From: Siphonodentalium dalli
Lineage: Eukaryota; Mollusca; Scaphopoda; Gadilida; Siphonodentaliidae
Assembly (NCBI GenBank): GCA_032622095.1
Contig: CP136067.1
Span: forward strand, 49,081,899-49,145,898
DNA length: 64,000 bases
Direction: 5' to 3'
Below are positions 44,086 to 59,700 of the stretch, one piece after another. A model generated the notes under the pieces. The model did not search any database, was not told where the DNA came from, and saw only the letters and a list, made by a program, of their open reading frames with translations. The position numbers and the translations under genes were made by a program. Position 1 is the stretch's first letter, and the number at the start of each line of letters is the position of its first letter.

Positions 44086-47000
44086 GCGTGGCACTTTTTC
44101 AGTGCAGCGTGTGTTATAAGGGGACGTGGCACTCTTTTAAGTGCAGCGCGTGTTATAAGTGGGCGTGGCACTTTTTCAGTGCAGCGTGTGTTATAAGTGG
44201 GCGTGGCACTTTTTCTGTGCAGCGTGTGTTATAAGTGGGCGTGGCACTTTTCAGTACAGCGTGTGTTATAAGTGGGCGTGTCACTTTTTCAGTGCAGCGT
44301 GTGTAATAAGTGGGCGTGTGATATAAGTGCAGCGTGTGTTATAAGTGGGCGTGTCACCTTTTCAGTGCAGCGTGTGTAATAAGTGGGCGTGTGTTATAAG
44401 TGCAGCGTGTGTTATAAGTGGGCGTGGAACTTTTTCAGTGCAGCGTGTGTTATAAGTGGGCGTGTCACTTTTTCAGCGCAGCGTGTGCAATAAGTGGGCG
44501 TGTGTTATAAGTGCAGCGTGTGTTATAAGTGGGCGTGGCACTTTTTCTGTGCAGCGTGTGTTATAAGTGGGCGTGGCACTCTTTTAAGTGCAGCGTGTGT
44601 TATAAGTGGGCGTGGCACTTTTTCAGTGCAGCGTGTGTTATAAGTGGGCGTGGCACTTTTTCAGTGCAGTGTGTGTAATAAGTGGGCGTGTGATATAAGT
44701 GCAGCGTGTGTTATTAGTGGGCGTGTCACTTTTTCAGTGCAGCTTGTGTTATAAGTGGGCGTGGCACCTTTTCTCTGCAGCTTGTGTTATAAGTGGGCGT
44801 GGCACTTTTTAAGTGCAGCGTGTGTTATAAGTGGGCGTGGCACTTTTTCAGTGCAGCGTGTGTTATAAATGGGCGTGCACTTTTTAAGTGCAGCGCGGGT
44901 TATAAGTGGGCGTGGCACTTTTTCAGTGCAGCGCGTGTTATAAGTGGGCGTGGCACATTTTCTGTGCAGCGTGTGTTATAAGTGGGCTTGGCACTTGTTC
45001 AGTGCAGCGTGTGTTATAAGTGCAGCGTTTGTTATAAGTGGGCGTGGCACTTTTTCAGTGCAGCGCTTGTTATAAGTGGGCGTGGCACCTTTTCTGTGCA
45101 GCGTGTGTTATAAGTGGGCGTGGCACTTGTTCAGTGCAGCGTGTGTTATAAGTGAGCGTGGAACTTTTTAAGTGCAGCTTGTGTTATAAGTGGGCGTGGC
45201 ACTTTTCAGTGCAGCGCGTGTTATAAGTGGGCGTGGCCCTTTTTAAGTGCAGCGTGTGGTATAAGTGGGCGTGGCACTTTTTAAGTGCAGCGTGTGTTAT
45301 AAGTGGGCGTGGCAATTTTTAAGGGCAGCGCGTGTTATAAGTGGGCGTGGCACTTTTTAAGTGCAGCGTGTGTTATAAGTCGGCGTGGCACTTTTTCAGT
45401 GCAGCGTGTGTAATAAGTGGGCGTGTGTTATAAGTGCAGCGTGTGTTATAAGTGGGCGTGGTACTTTTTCTGTGCAGCGTGTGTTATAAGTGGGCGTGGC
45501 ACTCTTTTACTGCAGCGTGTGTTATAAGTGGGCGTGGCACTTTTTCAGTGCATCGTGTGTTATAAGTGGGCGTGGCACTTTTTCAGTGCAGCGTGTGTAA
45601 TAATTGGGCGTGTGATATAAGTGCAGCGTGTGTTATAAGTGGGCGTGTCACTTTTTCAGTGCAGCTTGTGTTATAAGTGGGCTTGGCATTTTTTCAGTGC
45701 AGCGTGTGTTATAAGTGGGCGTTATAACACAAACGGCATTAAAAAAGTGTCACGCCCACTTATAACACACGCTGAACTGAGAAAGTGCCACGCCCACTTA
45801 TAACACACGCTACATTAAAAAAGTGCCACGCCCACTTATAACGCACACTGCAACTTAAAAGTGCCACTCATCCGTTTGCAGTCTATGGTGACACACAACC
45901 AAGCCAATCGGTGCGCTCTTTGCCATCTGGCCACTTCACTCTCAAAATACCATATTCATTTGCAGTGTTGGCCCCACCCCATATTTTACAGACACTATCC
46001 ATTTCAGTTGTCCATTTAAAATCTAGATAATAGATATGCAATGTATTCTGCCCAAACTCCGTCCATATTATTTAAAGAAGTCATTTTGAATACATATGGG
46101 TGCTAGAACAAACTGGGAACGGCAAAATATTGTGGAAGTCCAAAATCACTATAGGTTATGTACAGTACACCAAATGAATAGGTCCATGTGCCTTTTCCAT
46201 CTTTGGTGACACTCCACAGTTTCAACAGGCAGGGGCCCAGCAATAGATTCATTGAAATTTATCTGGATTATGATCCCAAACCATGTAGACAATATATCTA
46301 TGCCTGAAATTAGTACAGAATAGGCATTCAGAATTTGATACATAATGCCAACAATATATGGGCTATCAAGAGTTATGGCCCTTGATCTTTGGATCGAAAA
46401 TTTTTATTTAAAAAAATGACGAAAATATTGAATTTTCATACCCAAGGGGTACGAATACCAGAATTTTTCGAGCATGGTCACCTATGTTGGTTCAAAGGCC
46501 TCTGGCTTCCAACATCAACATGAAAAAATTTCAAACTTTCGCCGTTTACAATTCCAGAAAATCAATTTTTAATGCAGATGACAAATTTTGGGTGCTAAAA
46601 TATTGACCCAGTATCTAGAGCCACTGTTTCGCAGAAAACGCTACTGCTGTCTATGGGTGGGGTCAAGGTCACTTGCACTTAATTTTGTCATCAGTCTAGA
46701 ACACCTGCTACAATTACACAAATTCATATCCCACCTTGTATCAATATACATACCACATGAATGGTGCCAGAAACCACTAGCACTTTATATCTATAAAATC
46801 ACCCCTACTCATCATTCGAAACTGTGGAGTGTTACCTTTAAATTTACCGCTTTTGATACTACCTCAATTCCGCACAAAAAATCATCATCAAATTTTCAAA
46901 CATACCCCCATTAAATGCCAGGTTGATTATTTCACCACCCTGGATCAATATTCATCTAGGTATAATATTTCCATGGTGGCATTGATTTTTTATTTTGGTG

Positions 47001-50000
47001 ACACTCCACAGTTTCTGCAGGGATTGGGGCAAAAATAAGGGGGGCATCAATTCAATAAAAAATAACTGAAATGTGATCCCACAACACATATACAATATAT
47101 ATATACCTGGGTTGAGCACATACTAGGCTTAGAGATCTTGGTACAGAATTGTCATTTTAATGGAGGTAGCAAGAGTTATGCCCCTTGATTGTGGGCCTGA
47201 AAAATGAAATTTTGATGCAAAAATGGCCAAAATAAGCGTATTTCAGGCCCGTGGGACACAAAAACCAGAACATCTATGGTATAGCCGCCTATGTTGTCGG
47301 GAAGAACACTGTTTCCTCACAATAATATCAAAAAATTTCAAACTTCTCACCACTGTAATTTTTTTTCAAATATTTTTCATGCAGATGACAAAATTTAGGT
47401 GCTAAAAAGTCACGCTGGTGTCTGGAGCCACTGTTTCGCAGATATCGCTACTACTTCATACTGGTGGGGTCAAGGTCACCTGAAACAATATTTTTCAAAA
47501 CTCAAAGACATCCTCTAAAAATCCACAAATTCATAACTAACCTTTTCTCAATAAACATACCACACCCATGGTGACAGAAAACACTGGTACTCTATTCTAA
47601 GAAATTTACTGTGGAGTGTCACCTTTTGTTCAGCATTAATTGTATCACAATCTTAATAAACCAATCAGCTACCAGTTGTGATTTTATGCTGATTTGAGTG
47701 TGGGGTAACAGCACACCAAGGGGGATAATATTTATATTTACTGTACTATAACCTTGAGGGCAAAAGACGTAAACAAGTCCACGTGTTTCTCATTTGTTTT
47801 CTTAATGGCGAATTCAAGTTACTTTACTAATCTACTTTTTTCGACAATTTGGAAAGTTAGAAACGCAAAAACGCTATTGTTGCAATCAACTGAATATTCA
47901 TATAATATCATGGAGTTGTGCTAGGACTATACTTTGGACGCTGTTTTCAGAATATTCGATTTGATTGTTTTATAAGGAGGCTTTTAGTTTTATAATTTGC
48001 AAGAATTTCCCGTACACTCATTTAAATGCACCTTGATGAATACGATGTATAGCACAGCGGGCTAGAATCACCAAATTCACACTCTGCCTCTGGGGACCTC
48101 ATTCTTCATGGCCTCATCTGCTATGGGAGACAGACTCAGACTGAAGTTCCCAAATGGTGAATATTGTACACACATTGGGAACCTCGATTATGCAATGTGT
48201 CATCTGCCAATTTGGGGATATGGAGAAAATAAACTAATAAAGAAATTTTCCCGAGAAGATGAGGCCTAAGCAGAATGAGGTCCCCAGAGGGTGAATTTAG
48301 TGACGCTATATATCCCGCATAGCATCACTAAATTCACTCTCTTGTGACCTCATTCTGCTTAGGCCTCATCTTCTCTGGAAAGTTTCTTCATTTTCAAATT
48401 TCTATAGAAACTCAAGATTCTATTTCTTTTTTAGTTTAGTTTCTCTATATAATTTCCCCAAATTGGCAGACAACACATTGCATAATCGAGGTTTCCAATA
48501 TGTGTACATCACAATATTCACCATTTTGGAACTTCAATGTGATTATGTCTCCCATAGCAGGCGAGGCCATGCCCCCTTTGGTCCCATGTGCCAATTAAGC
48601 ACCAAGGATATACGTCAACGTGTTGGTATTTGTTAACCAAGATTTCTGACATTTGATCAAGACCAAGTGTCCACCATACATGTATAAGTGTGCCCTCTTA
48701 ATTCTTCCATGACTGAAGCTGCGCTGGTGCAGCATTAAAGATCATGTACCAGCGCATACTCTTATATTTGCAAGTCTCGGGGAGAGCTTTCCAATGAATG
48801 GCAACAAGCCATATTTCCGACTAAATCCTGAAAAGTTACCCATAATTCTGTTGTGGTTAAGAAGTCAATTACTTGGAGCATTACTGTAAGTGGGCCTTTA
48901 ATTACCTGATCGTAAGCACTGCTATAATGTAATAGTATTGATTCAAGTACTGTACGCGACGAGAGCCAGCCCAATATTTGTTCACTCAGAAACAGTTTCT
49001 CCGATCTTGAAACAATTTTTTAAATTGACAGGTACAAACTTTACTCTGCCGGTTGTGGTGATGACCATGTAGTGCCCGAAAACGAGGGATTCACAACCAC
49101 TGGACGGACAGCGATAACGACACCCTTCCCAGGATTCTGGTTTCCAAGGATTCGTCATATCATATTTGAATGTTATTTTGTGATCTGCTCCAGTGACTGT
49201 GATGGACCATCCTGTTTAAATACGGCTAGAAAGAAGAGAGACATCCAACAAGACCCAACGATAATACGATTATTATTGGCTGCACGCATTTCAAAATGAG
49301 CGAATATGATTGGCTGCATGTTATATGGGAATGACCGGATAGCCAATCAAATGAATCGCCGCTCAATGATGGTCCCCAAACAACAGCTCATCGGTGTAGT
49401 ACCATTGTCTGGCTGGTGCATGCAAAATATATAATAAATGGCAAATATTTCATACTTTGAGTCAGTTTCTTTATTCATCTGATAATGACCTCAGTTCACT
49501 CTTGATAATGCATTTGTATTGGCACGAATCGATTATGGGATTCCCTGGGCATCTACAAAATGAAAGTGTCAATGACACTGCAGCTCAACTTGGAAAGGGA
49601 ATAATTTCATGTGTTTCAGTCAATGGAGCGTTTAGGAATGTGGAAATTTGAAAGGTCTAAATAATACTAGATTATCAACATGAAGAGATATATAAAGTAA
49701 AATCCAAGATGGTTGCTGATGGCTATGTTTTCCAATGAAATTCAAAAACATTTGATAGTTTCCATCTAGTAGATCAATATCAAAATTAATATGAAGTTTG
49801 GTGATGATCGGATGAGGGAAGTGGACTGTAGGGTGTGCCATAGGATTTAGTCATGCAAAGAGTAAAATCCAAGATGGCTGCTGGCGGCCATGTTTTTTGA
49901 CCGAATTACCCCAAAATGACTCATTCCCATCTACATGTCATTGTCAACATCCATGAAAAATTTCATGATCCGAATAAAGGTACGACCTATAGCCCGTGCC

Positions 50001-50474
50001 AAACAATTTAGTCATGCAAAGAGTAAAATCAAAGATGGCTGCTGGCGGCCATGTTTTTTGGCCAAATGACGCCAAATGTATTATTGTAATAAATAAAACT
50101 AAAAAGCATATGAATAGTTGAAAATTATTGCATTTTCAGAAGTATTCGTTTGCTGATCCGCTTTGCCCGATGTGGTGATCCGATTTGCCCAACGGCCGGG
50201 CAAAGCGGATCAAAATTAAAAATCACCATAGCAACCAAACCAATAGATGTTTCTTAATGCATCATCCGTCAAATGTTATGCCATCATGATTAGAAACTGA
50301 CAGTGCTAATAATTCTGATTGCCGGTTGCATTTTGTACAAGAAACCATTACGTGATCCGCTTTGCCCGGGTCTCCCCTACAGTAAATGTGATGCGTAGCC
50401 TACCATGCACCATTTCCGCGCACTCGCTCATCTGGAGACTAATATTATCCATCATGACCTGGGATGTGAGATGG
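44086..50474 (+). repeat. tandem unit U2 (6389 bp)
   Basis: Same layout as U1. A private base occurs near 48024 (CATTTAAATGC where others have CATTTATATGC). Confidence 0.95.
49032..49299 (+). pseudogene. duplicate last ZP exon in U2
   Basis: Identical in reading frame and protein to the other copies. Orphan exon. Confidence 0.75.
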
Positions 50475-53400
50475 GCGTGGCACTTTTTCAGTGCAGCGTG
50501 TGTTATAAGGGGACGTGGCACTCTTTTAAGTGCAGCGCGTGTTATAAGTGGGCGTGGCACTTTTTCAGTGCAGCGTGTGTTATAAGTGGGCGTGGCACAT
50601 TTTCTGTGCAGCGTGTGTTATAAGTGGGCGTGGCACTTTTCAGTACAGCGTGTGTTATAAGTGGGCGTGTCACTTTTTCAGTGCAGCGTGTGTAATAAGT
50701 GGGCGTGTGATATAAGTGCAGCGTGTGTTATAAGTGGGCGTGTCACCTTTTCAGTGCAGCGTGTGTAATAAGTGGGCGTGTGTTATAAGTGCAGCGTGTG
50801 TTATAAGTGGGCGTGGAACTTTTTCAGTGCAGCGTGTGTTATAAGTGGGCGTGTCACTTTTTCAGCGCAGCGTGTGCAATAAGTGGGCGTGTGTTATAAG
50901 TGCAGCGTGTGTTATAAGTGGGCGTGGCACTTTTTCTGTGCAGCGTGTGTTATAAGTGGGCGTGGCACTCTTTTAAGTGCAGCGTGTGTTATAAGTGGGC
51001 GTGGCACTTTTTCAGTGCAGCGTGTGTTATAAGTGGGCGTGGCACTTTTTCAGTGCAGTGTGTGTAATAAGTGGGCGTGTGATATAAGTGCAGCGTGTGT
51101 TATTAGTGGGCGTGTCACTTTTTCAGTGCAGCTTGTGTTATAAGTGGGCGTGGCACCTTTTCTCTGCAGCTTGTGTTATAAGTGGGCGTGGCACTTTTTA
51201 AGTGCAGCGTGTGTTATAAGTGGGCGTGGCACTTTTTCAGTGCAGCGTGTGTTATAAATGGGCGTGCACTTTTTAAGTGCAGCGCGGGTTATAAGTGGGC
51301 GTGGCACTTTTTCAGTGCAGCGCGTGTTATAAGTGGGCGTGGCACATTTTCTGTGCAGCGTGTGTTATAAGTGGGCTTGGCACTTGTTCAGTGCAGCGTG
51401 TGTTATAAGTGCAGCGTTTGTTATAAGTGGGCGTGGCACTTTTTCAGTGCAGCGCTTGTTATAAGTGGGCGTGGCACCTTTTCTGTGCAGCGTGTGTTAT
51501 AAGTGGGCGTGGCACTTGTTCAGTGCAGCGTGTGTTATAAGTGAGCGTGGAACTTTTTAAGTGCAGCTTGTGTTATAAGTGGGCGTGGCACTTTTCAGTG
51601 CAGCGCGTGTTATAAGTGGGCGTGGCCCTTTTTAAGTGCAGCGTGTGGTATAAGTGGGCGTGGCACTTTTTAAGTGCAGCGTGTGTTATAAGTGGGCGTG
51701 GCAATTTTTAAGGGCAGCGCGTGTTATAAGTGGGCGTGGCACTTTTTAAGTGCAGCGTGTGTTATAAGTCGGCGTGGCACTTTTTCAGTGCAGCGTGTGT
51801 AATAAGTGGGCGTGTGTTATAAGTGCAGCGTGTGTTATAAGTGGGCGTGGTACTTTTTCTGTGCAGCGTGTGTTATAAGTGGGCGTGGCACTCTTTTACT
51901 GCAGCGTGTGTTATAAGTGGGCGTGGCACTTTTTCAGTGCATCGTGTGTTATAAGTGGGCGTGGCACTTTTTCAGTGCAGCGTGTGTAATAATTGGGCGT
52001 GTGATATAAGTGCAGCGTGTGTTATAAGTGGGCGTGTCACTTTTTCAGTGCAGCTTGTGTTATAAGTGGGCTTGGCATTTTTTCAGTGCAGCGTGTGTTA
52101 TAAGTGGGCGTTATAACACAAACGGCATTAAAAAAGTGTCACGCCCACTTATAACGCACACTGCAACTTAAAAGTGCCACTCATCCGTTTGCAGTCTATG
52201 GTGACACACAACCAAGCCAATCGGTGCGCTCTTTGCCATCTGGCCACTTCACTCTCAAAATACCATATTCATTTGCAGTGTTGGCCCCACCCCATATTTT
52301 ACAGACACTATCCATTTCAGTTGTCCATTTAAAATCTAGATAATAGATATGCAATGTATTCTGCCCAAACTCCGTCCATATTATTTAAAGAAGTCATTTT
52401 GAATACATATGGGTGCTAGAACAAACTGGGAACGGCAAAATATTGTGGAAGTCCAAAATCACTATAGGTTATGTACAGTACACCAAATGAATAGGTCCAT
52501 GTGCCTTTTCCATCTTTGGTGACACTCCACAGTTTCAACAGGCAGGGGCCCAGCAATAGATTCATTGAAATTTATCTGGATTATGATCCCAAACCATGTA
52601 GACAATATATCTATGCCTGAAATTAGTACAGAATAGGCATTCAGAATTTGATACATAATGCCAACAATATATGGGCTATCAAGAGTTATGGCCCTTGATC
52701 TTTGGATCGAAAATTTTTATTTAAAAAAATGACGAAAATATTGAATTTTCATACCCAAGGGGTACGAATACCAGAATTTTTCGAGCATGGTCACCTATGT
52801 TGGTTCAAAGGCCTCTGGCTTCCAACATCAACATGAAAAAATTTCAAACTTTCGCCGTTTACAATTCCAGAAAATCAATTTTTAATGCAGATGACAAATT
52901 TTGGGTGCTAAAATATTGACCCAGTATCTAGAGCCACTGTTTCGCAGAAAACGCTACTGCTGTCTATGGGTGGGGTCAAGGTCACTTGCACTTAATTTTG
53001 TCATCAGTCTAGAACACCTGCTACAATTACACAAATTCATATCCCACCTTGTATCAATATACATACCACATGAATGGTGCCAGAAACCACTAGCACTTTA
53101 TATCTATAAAATCACCCCTACTCATCATTCGAAACTGTGGAGTGTTACCTTTAAATTTACCGCTTTTGATACTACCTCAATTCCGCACAAAAAATCATCA
53201 TCAAATTTTCAAACATACCCCCATTAAATGCCAGGTTGATTATTTCACCACCCTGGATCAATATTCATCTAGGTATAATATTTCCATGGTGGCATTGATT
53301 TTTTATTTTGGTGACACTCCACAGTTTCTGCAGGGATTGGGGCAAAAATAAGGGGGGCATCAATTCAATAAAAAATAACTGAAATGTGATCCCACAACAC

Positions 53401-56400
53401 ATATACAATATATATATACCTGGGTTGAGCACATACTAGGCTTAGAGATCTTGGTACAGAATTGTCATTTTAATGGAGGTAGCAAGAGTTATGCCCCTTG
53501 ATTGTGGGCCTGAAAAATGAAATTTTGATGCAAAAATGGCCAAAATAAGCGTATTTCAGGCCCGTGGGACACAAAAACCAGAACATCTATGGTATAGCCG
53601 CCTATGTTGTCGGGAAGAACACTGTTTCCTCACAATAATATCAAAAAATTTCAAACTTCTCACCACTGTAATTTTTTTTCAAATATTTTTCATGCAGATG
53701 ACAAAATTTAGGTGCTAAAAAGTCACGCTGGTGTCTGGAGCCACTGTTTCGCAGATATCGCTACTACTTCATACTGGTGGGGTCAAGGTCACCTGAAACA
53801 ATATTTTTCAAAACTCAAAGACATCCTCTAAAAATCCACAAATTCATAACTAACCTTTTCTCAATAAACATACCACACCCATGGTGACAGAAAACACTGG
53901 TACTCTATTCTAAGAAATTTACTGTGGAGTGTCACCTTTTGTTCAGCATTAATTGTATCACAATCTTAATAAACCAATCAGCTACCAGTTGTGATTTTAT
54001 GCTGATTTGAGTGTGGGGTAACAGCACACCAAGGGGGATAATATTTATATTTACTGTACTATAACCTTGAGGGCAAAAGACGTAAACAAGTCCACGTGTT
54101 TCTCATTTGTTTTCTTAATGGCGAATTCAAGTTACTTTACTAATCTACTTTTTTCGACAATTTGGAAAGTTAGAAACGCAAAAACGCTATTGTTGCAATC
54201 AACTGAATATTCATATAATATCATGGAGTTGTGCTAGGACTATACTTTGGACGCTGTTTTCAGAATATTCGATTTGATTGTTTTATAAGGAGGCTTTTAG
54301 TTTTATAATTTGCAAGAATTTCCCGTACACTCATTTATATGCACCTTGATGAATACGATGTATAGCACAGCGGGCTAGAATCACCAAATTCACACTCTGC
54401 CTCTGGGGACCTCATTCTTCATGGCCTCATCTGCTATGGGAGACAGACTCAGACTGAAGTTCCCAAATGGTGAATATTGTACACACATTGGGAACCTCGA
54501 TTATGCAATGTGTCATCTGCCAATTTGGGGATATGGAGAAAATAAACTAATAAAGAAATTTTCCCGAGAAGATGAGGCCTAAGCAGAATGAGGTCCCCAG
54601 AGGGTGAATTTAGTGACGCTATATATCCCGCATAGCATCACTAAATTCACTCTCTTGTGACCTCATTCTGCTTAGGCCTCATCTTCTCTGGAAAGTTTCT
54701 TCATTTTCAAATTTCTATAGAAACTCAAGATTCTATTTCTTTTTTAGTTTAGTTTCTCTATATAATTTCCCCAAATTGGCAGACAACACATTGCATAATC
54801 GAGGTTTCCAATATGTGTACATCACAATATTCACCATTTTGGAACTTCAATGTGATTATGTCTCCCATAGCAGGCGAGGCCATGCCCCCTTTGGTCCCAT
54901 GTGCCAATTAAGCACCAAGGATATACGTCAACGTGTTGGTATTTGTTAACCAAGATTTCTGACATTTGATCAAGACCAAGTGTCCACCATACATGTATAA
55001 GTGTGCCCTCTTAATCCTTCCATGACTGAAGCTGCGCTGGTGCAGCATTAAAGATCATGTACCAGCGCATACTCTTATATTTGCAAGTCTCGGGGAGAGC
55101 TTTCCAATGAATGGCAACAAGCCATATTTCCGACTAAATCCTGAAAAGTTACCCATAATTCTGTTGTGGTTAAGAAGTCAATTACTTGGAGCATTACTGT
55201 AAGTGGGCCTTTAATTACCTGATCGTAAGCACTGCTATAATGTAATAGTATTGATTCAAGTACTGTACGCGACGAGAGCCAGCCCAATATTTGTTCACTC
55301 AGAAACAGTTTCTCCGATCTTGAAACAATTTTTTAAATTGACAGGTACAAACTTTACTCTGCCGGTTGTGGTGATGACCATGTAGTGCCCGAAAACGAGG
55401 GATTCACAACCACTGGACGGACAGCGATAACGACACCCTTCCCAGGATTCTGGTTTCCAAGGATTCGTCATATCATATTTGAATGTTATTTTGTGATCTG
55501 CTCCAGTGACTGTGATGGACCATCCTGTTTAAATACGGCTAGAAAGAAGAGAGACATCCAACAAGACCCAACGATAATACGATTATTATTGGCTGCACGC
55601 ATTTCAAAATGAGCGAATATGATTGGCTGCATGTTATATGGGAATGACCGGATAGCCAATCAAATGAATCGCCGCTCAATGATGGTCCCCAAACAACAGC
55701 TCATCGGTGTAGTACCATTGTCTGGCTGGTGCATGCAAAATATATAATAAATGGCAAATATTTCATACTTTGAGTCAGTTTCTTTATTCATCTGATAATG
55801 ACCTCAGTTCACTCTTGATAATGCATTTGTATTGGCACGAATCGATTATGGGATTCCCTGGGCATCTACAAAATGAAAGTGTCAATGACACTGCAGCTCA
55901 ACTTGGAAAGGGAATAATTTCATGTGTTTCAGTCAATGGAGCGTTTAGGAATGTGGAAATTTGAAAGGTCTAAATAATACTAGATTATCAACATGAAGAG
56001 ATATATAAAGTAAAATCCAAGATGGTTGCTGATGGCTATGTTTTCCAATGAAATTCAAAAACATTTGATAGTTTCCATCTAGTAGATCAATATCAAAATT
56101 AATATGAAGTTTGGTGATGATCGGATGAGGGAAGTGGACTGTAGGGTGTGCCATAGGATTTAGTCATGCAAAGAGTAAAATCCAAGATGGCTGCTGGCGG
56201 CCATGTTTTTTGACCGAATTACCCCAAAATGACTCATTCCCATCTACATGTCATTGTCAACATCCATGAAAAATTTCATGATCCGAATAAAGGTACGACC
56301 TATAGCCCGTGCCAAACAATTTAGTCATGCAAAGAGTAAAATCAAAGATGGCTGCTGGCGGCCATGTTTTTTGGCCAAATGACGCCAAATGTATTATTGT

Positions 56401-56787
56401 AATAAATAAAACTAAAAAGCATATGAATAGTTGAAAATTATTGCATTTTCAGAAGTATTCGTTTGCTGATCCGCTTTGCCCGATGTGGTGATCCGATTTG
56501 CCCAACGGCCGGGCAAAGCGGATCAAAATTAAAAATCACCATAGCAACCAAACCAATAGATGTTTCTTAATGCATCATCCGTCAAATGTTATGCCATCAT
56601 GATTAGAAACTGACAGTGCTAATAATTCTGATTGCCGGTTGCATTTTGTACAAGAAACCATTACGTGATCCGCTTTGCCCGGGTCTCCCCTACAGTAAAT
56701 GTGATGCGTAGCCTACCATGCACCATTTCCGCGCACTCGCTCATCTGGAGACTAATATTATCCATCATGACCTGGGATGTGAGATGG
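50475..56787 (+). repeat. tandem unit U3 (6313 bp)
   Basis: Lacks exactly 76 bp, two 38-bp units, of the inverted minisatellite near 52155. Private bases: GGCACATTTTCTG near 50595 and TTAATCCTTCC near 55011. The second matches the source segment A (24418) and not its tandem neighbours. Confidence 0.95.
55345..55612 (+). pseudogene. duplicate last ZP exon in U3
   Basis: Open and unchanged relative to the other copies. Orphan exon. Confidence 0.75.
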
Positions 56788-59700
56788 GCGTGGCACTTTT
56801 TCAGTGCAGCGTGTGTTATAAGGGGACGTGGCACTCTTTTAAGTGCAGCGCGTGTTATAAGTGGGCGTGGCACTTTTTCAGTGCAGCGTGTGTTATAAGT
56901 GGGCGTGGCACTTTTTCTGTGCAGCGTGTGTTATAAGTGGGCGTGGCACTTTTCAGTACAGCGTGTGTTATAAGTGGGCGTGTCACTTTTTCAGTGCAGC
57001 GTGTGTAATAAGTGGGCGTGTGATATAAGTGCAGCGTGTGTTATAAGTGGGCGTGTCACCTTTTCAGTGCAGCGTGTGTAATAAGTGGGCGTGTGTTATA
57101 AGTGCAGCGTGTGTTATAAGTGGGCGTGGAACTTTTTCAGTGCAGCGTGTGTTATAAGTGGGCGTGTCACTTTTTCAGCGCAGCGTGTGCAATAAGTGGG
57201 CGTGTGTTATAAGTGCAGCGTGTGTTATAAGTGGGCGTGGCACTTTTTCTGTGCAGCGTGTGTTATAAGTGGGCGTGGCACTCTTTTAAGTGCAGCGTGT
57301 GTTATAAGTGGGCGTGGCACTTTTTCAGTGCAGCGTGTGTTATAAGTGGGCGTGGCACTTTTTCAGTGCAGTGTGTGTAATAAGTGGGCGTGTGATATAA
57401 GTGCAGCGTGTGTTATTAGTGGGCGTGTCACTTTTTCAGTGCAGCTTGTGTTATAAGTGGGCGTGGCACCTTTTCTCTGCAGCTTGTGTTATAAGTGGGC
57501 GTGGCACTTTTTAAGTGCAGCGTGTGTTATAAGTGGGCGTGGCACTTTTTCAGTGCAGCGTGTGTTATAAATGGGCGTGCACTTTTTAAGTGCAGCGCGG
57601 GTTATAAGTGGGCGTGGCACTTTTTCAGTGCAGCGCGTGTTATAAGTGGGCGTGGCACATTTTCTGTGCAGCGTGTGTTATAAGTGGGCTTGGCACTTGT
57701 TCAGTGCAGCGTGTGTTATAAGTGCAGCGTTTGTTATAAGTGGGCGTGGCACTTTTTCAGTGCAGCGCTTGTTATAAGTGGGCGTGGCACCTTTTCTGTG
57801 CAGCGTGTGTTATAAGTGGGCGTGGCACTTGTTCAGTGCAGCGTGTGTTATAAGTGAGCGTGGAACTTTTTAAGTGCAGCTTGTGTTATAAGTGGGCGTG
57901 GCACTTTTCAGTGCAGCGCGTGTTATAAGTGGGCGTGGCCCTTTTTAAGTGCAGCGTGTGGTATAAGTGGGCGTGGCACTTTTTAAGTGCAGCGTGTGTT
58001 ATAAGTGGGCGTGGCAATTTTTAAGGGCAGCGCGTGTTATAAGTGGGCGTGGCACTTTTTAAGTGCAGCGTGTGTTATAAGTCGGCGTGGCACTTTTTCA
58101 GTGCAGCGTGTGTAATAAGTGGGCGTGTGTTATAAGTGCAGCGTGTGTTATAAGTGGGCGTGGTACTTTTTCTGTGCAGCGTGTGTTATAAGTGGGCGTG
58201 GCACTCTTTTACTGCAGCGTGTGTTATAAGTGGGCGTGGCACTTTTTCAGTGCATCGTGTGTTATAAGTGGGCGTGGCACTTTTTCAGTGCAGCGTGTGT
58301 AATAATTGGGCGTGTGATATAAGTGCAGCGTGTGTTATAAGTGGGCGTGTCACTTTTTCAGTGCAGCTTGTGTTATAAGTGGGCTTGGCATTTTTTCAGT
58401 GCAGCGTGTGTTATAAGTGGGCGTTATAACACAAACGGCATTAAAAAAGTGTCACGCCCACTTATAACACACGCTGAACTGAGAAAGTGCCACGCCCACT
58501 TATAACACACGCTACATTAAAAAAGTGCCACGCCCACTTATAACGCACACTGCAACTTAAAAGTGCCACTCATCCGTTTGCAGTCTATGGTGACACACAA
58601 CCAAGCCAATCGGTGCGCTCTTTGCCATCTGGCCACTTCACTCTCAAAATACCATATTCATTTGCAGTGTTGGCCCCACCCCATATTTTACAGACACTAT
58701 CCATTTCAGTTGTCCATTTAAAATCTAGATAATAGATATGCAATGTATTCTGCCCAAACTCCGTCCATATTATTTAAAGAAGTCATTTTGAATACATATG
58801 GGTGCTAGAACAAACTGGGAACGGCAAAATATTGTGGAAGTCCAAAATCACTATAGGTTATGTACAGTACACCAAATGAATAGGTCCATGTGCCTTTTCC
58901 ATCTTTGGTGACACTCCACAGTTTCAACAGGCAGGGGCCCAGCAATAGATTCATTGAAATTTATCTGGATTATGATCCCAAACCATGTAGACAATATATC
59001 TATGCCTGAAATTAGTACAGAATAGGCATTCAGAATTTGATACATAATGCCAACAATATATGGGCTATCAAGAGTTATGGCCCTTGATCTTTGGATCGAA
59101 AATTTTTATTTAAAAAAATGACGAAAATATTGAATTTTCATACCCAAGGGGTACGAATACCAGAATTTGTCGAGCATGGTCACCTATGTTGGTTCAAAGG
59201 CCTCTGGCTTCCAACATCAACATGAAAAAATTTCAAACTTTCGCCGTTTACAATTCCAGAAAATCAATTTTTAATGCAGATGACAAATTTTGGGTGCTAA
59301 AATATTGACCCAGTATCTAGAGCCACTGTTTCGCAGAAAACGCTACTGCTGTCTATGGGTGGGGTCAAGGTCACTTGCACTTAATTTTGTCATCAGTCTA
59401 GAACACCTGCTACAATTACACAAATTCATATCCCACCTTGTATCAATATACATACCACATGAATGGTGCCAGAAACCACTAGCACTTTATATCTATAAAA
59501 TCACCCCTACTCATCATTCGAAACTGTGGAGTGTTACCTTTAAATTTACCGCTTTTGATACTACCTCAATTCCGCACAAAAAATCATCATCAAATTTTCA
59601 AACATACCCCCATTAAATGCCAGGTTGATTATTTCACCACCCTGGATCAATATTCATCTAGGTATAATATTTCCATGGTGGCATTGATTTTTTATTTTGG

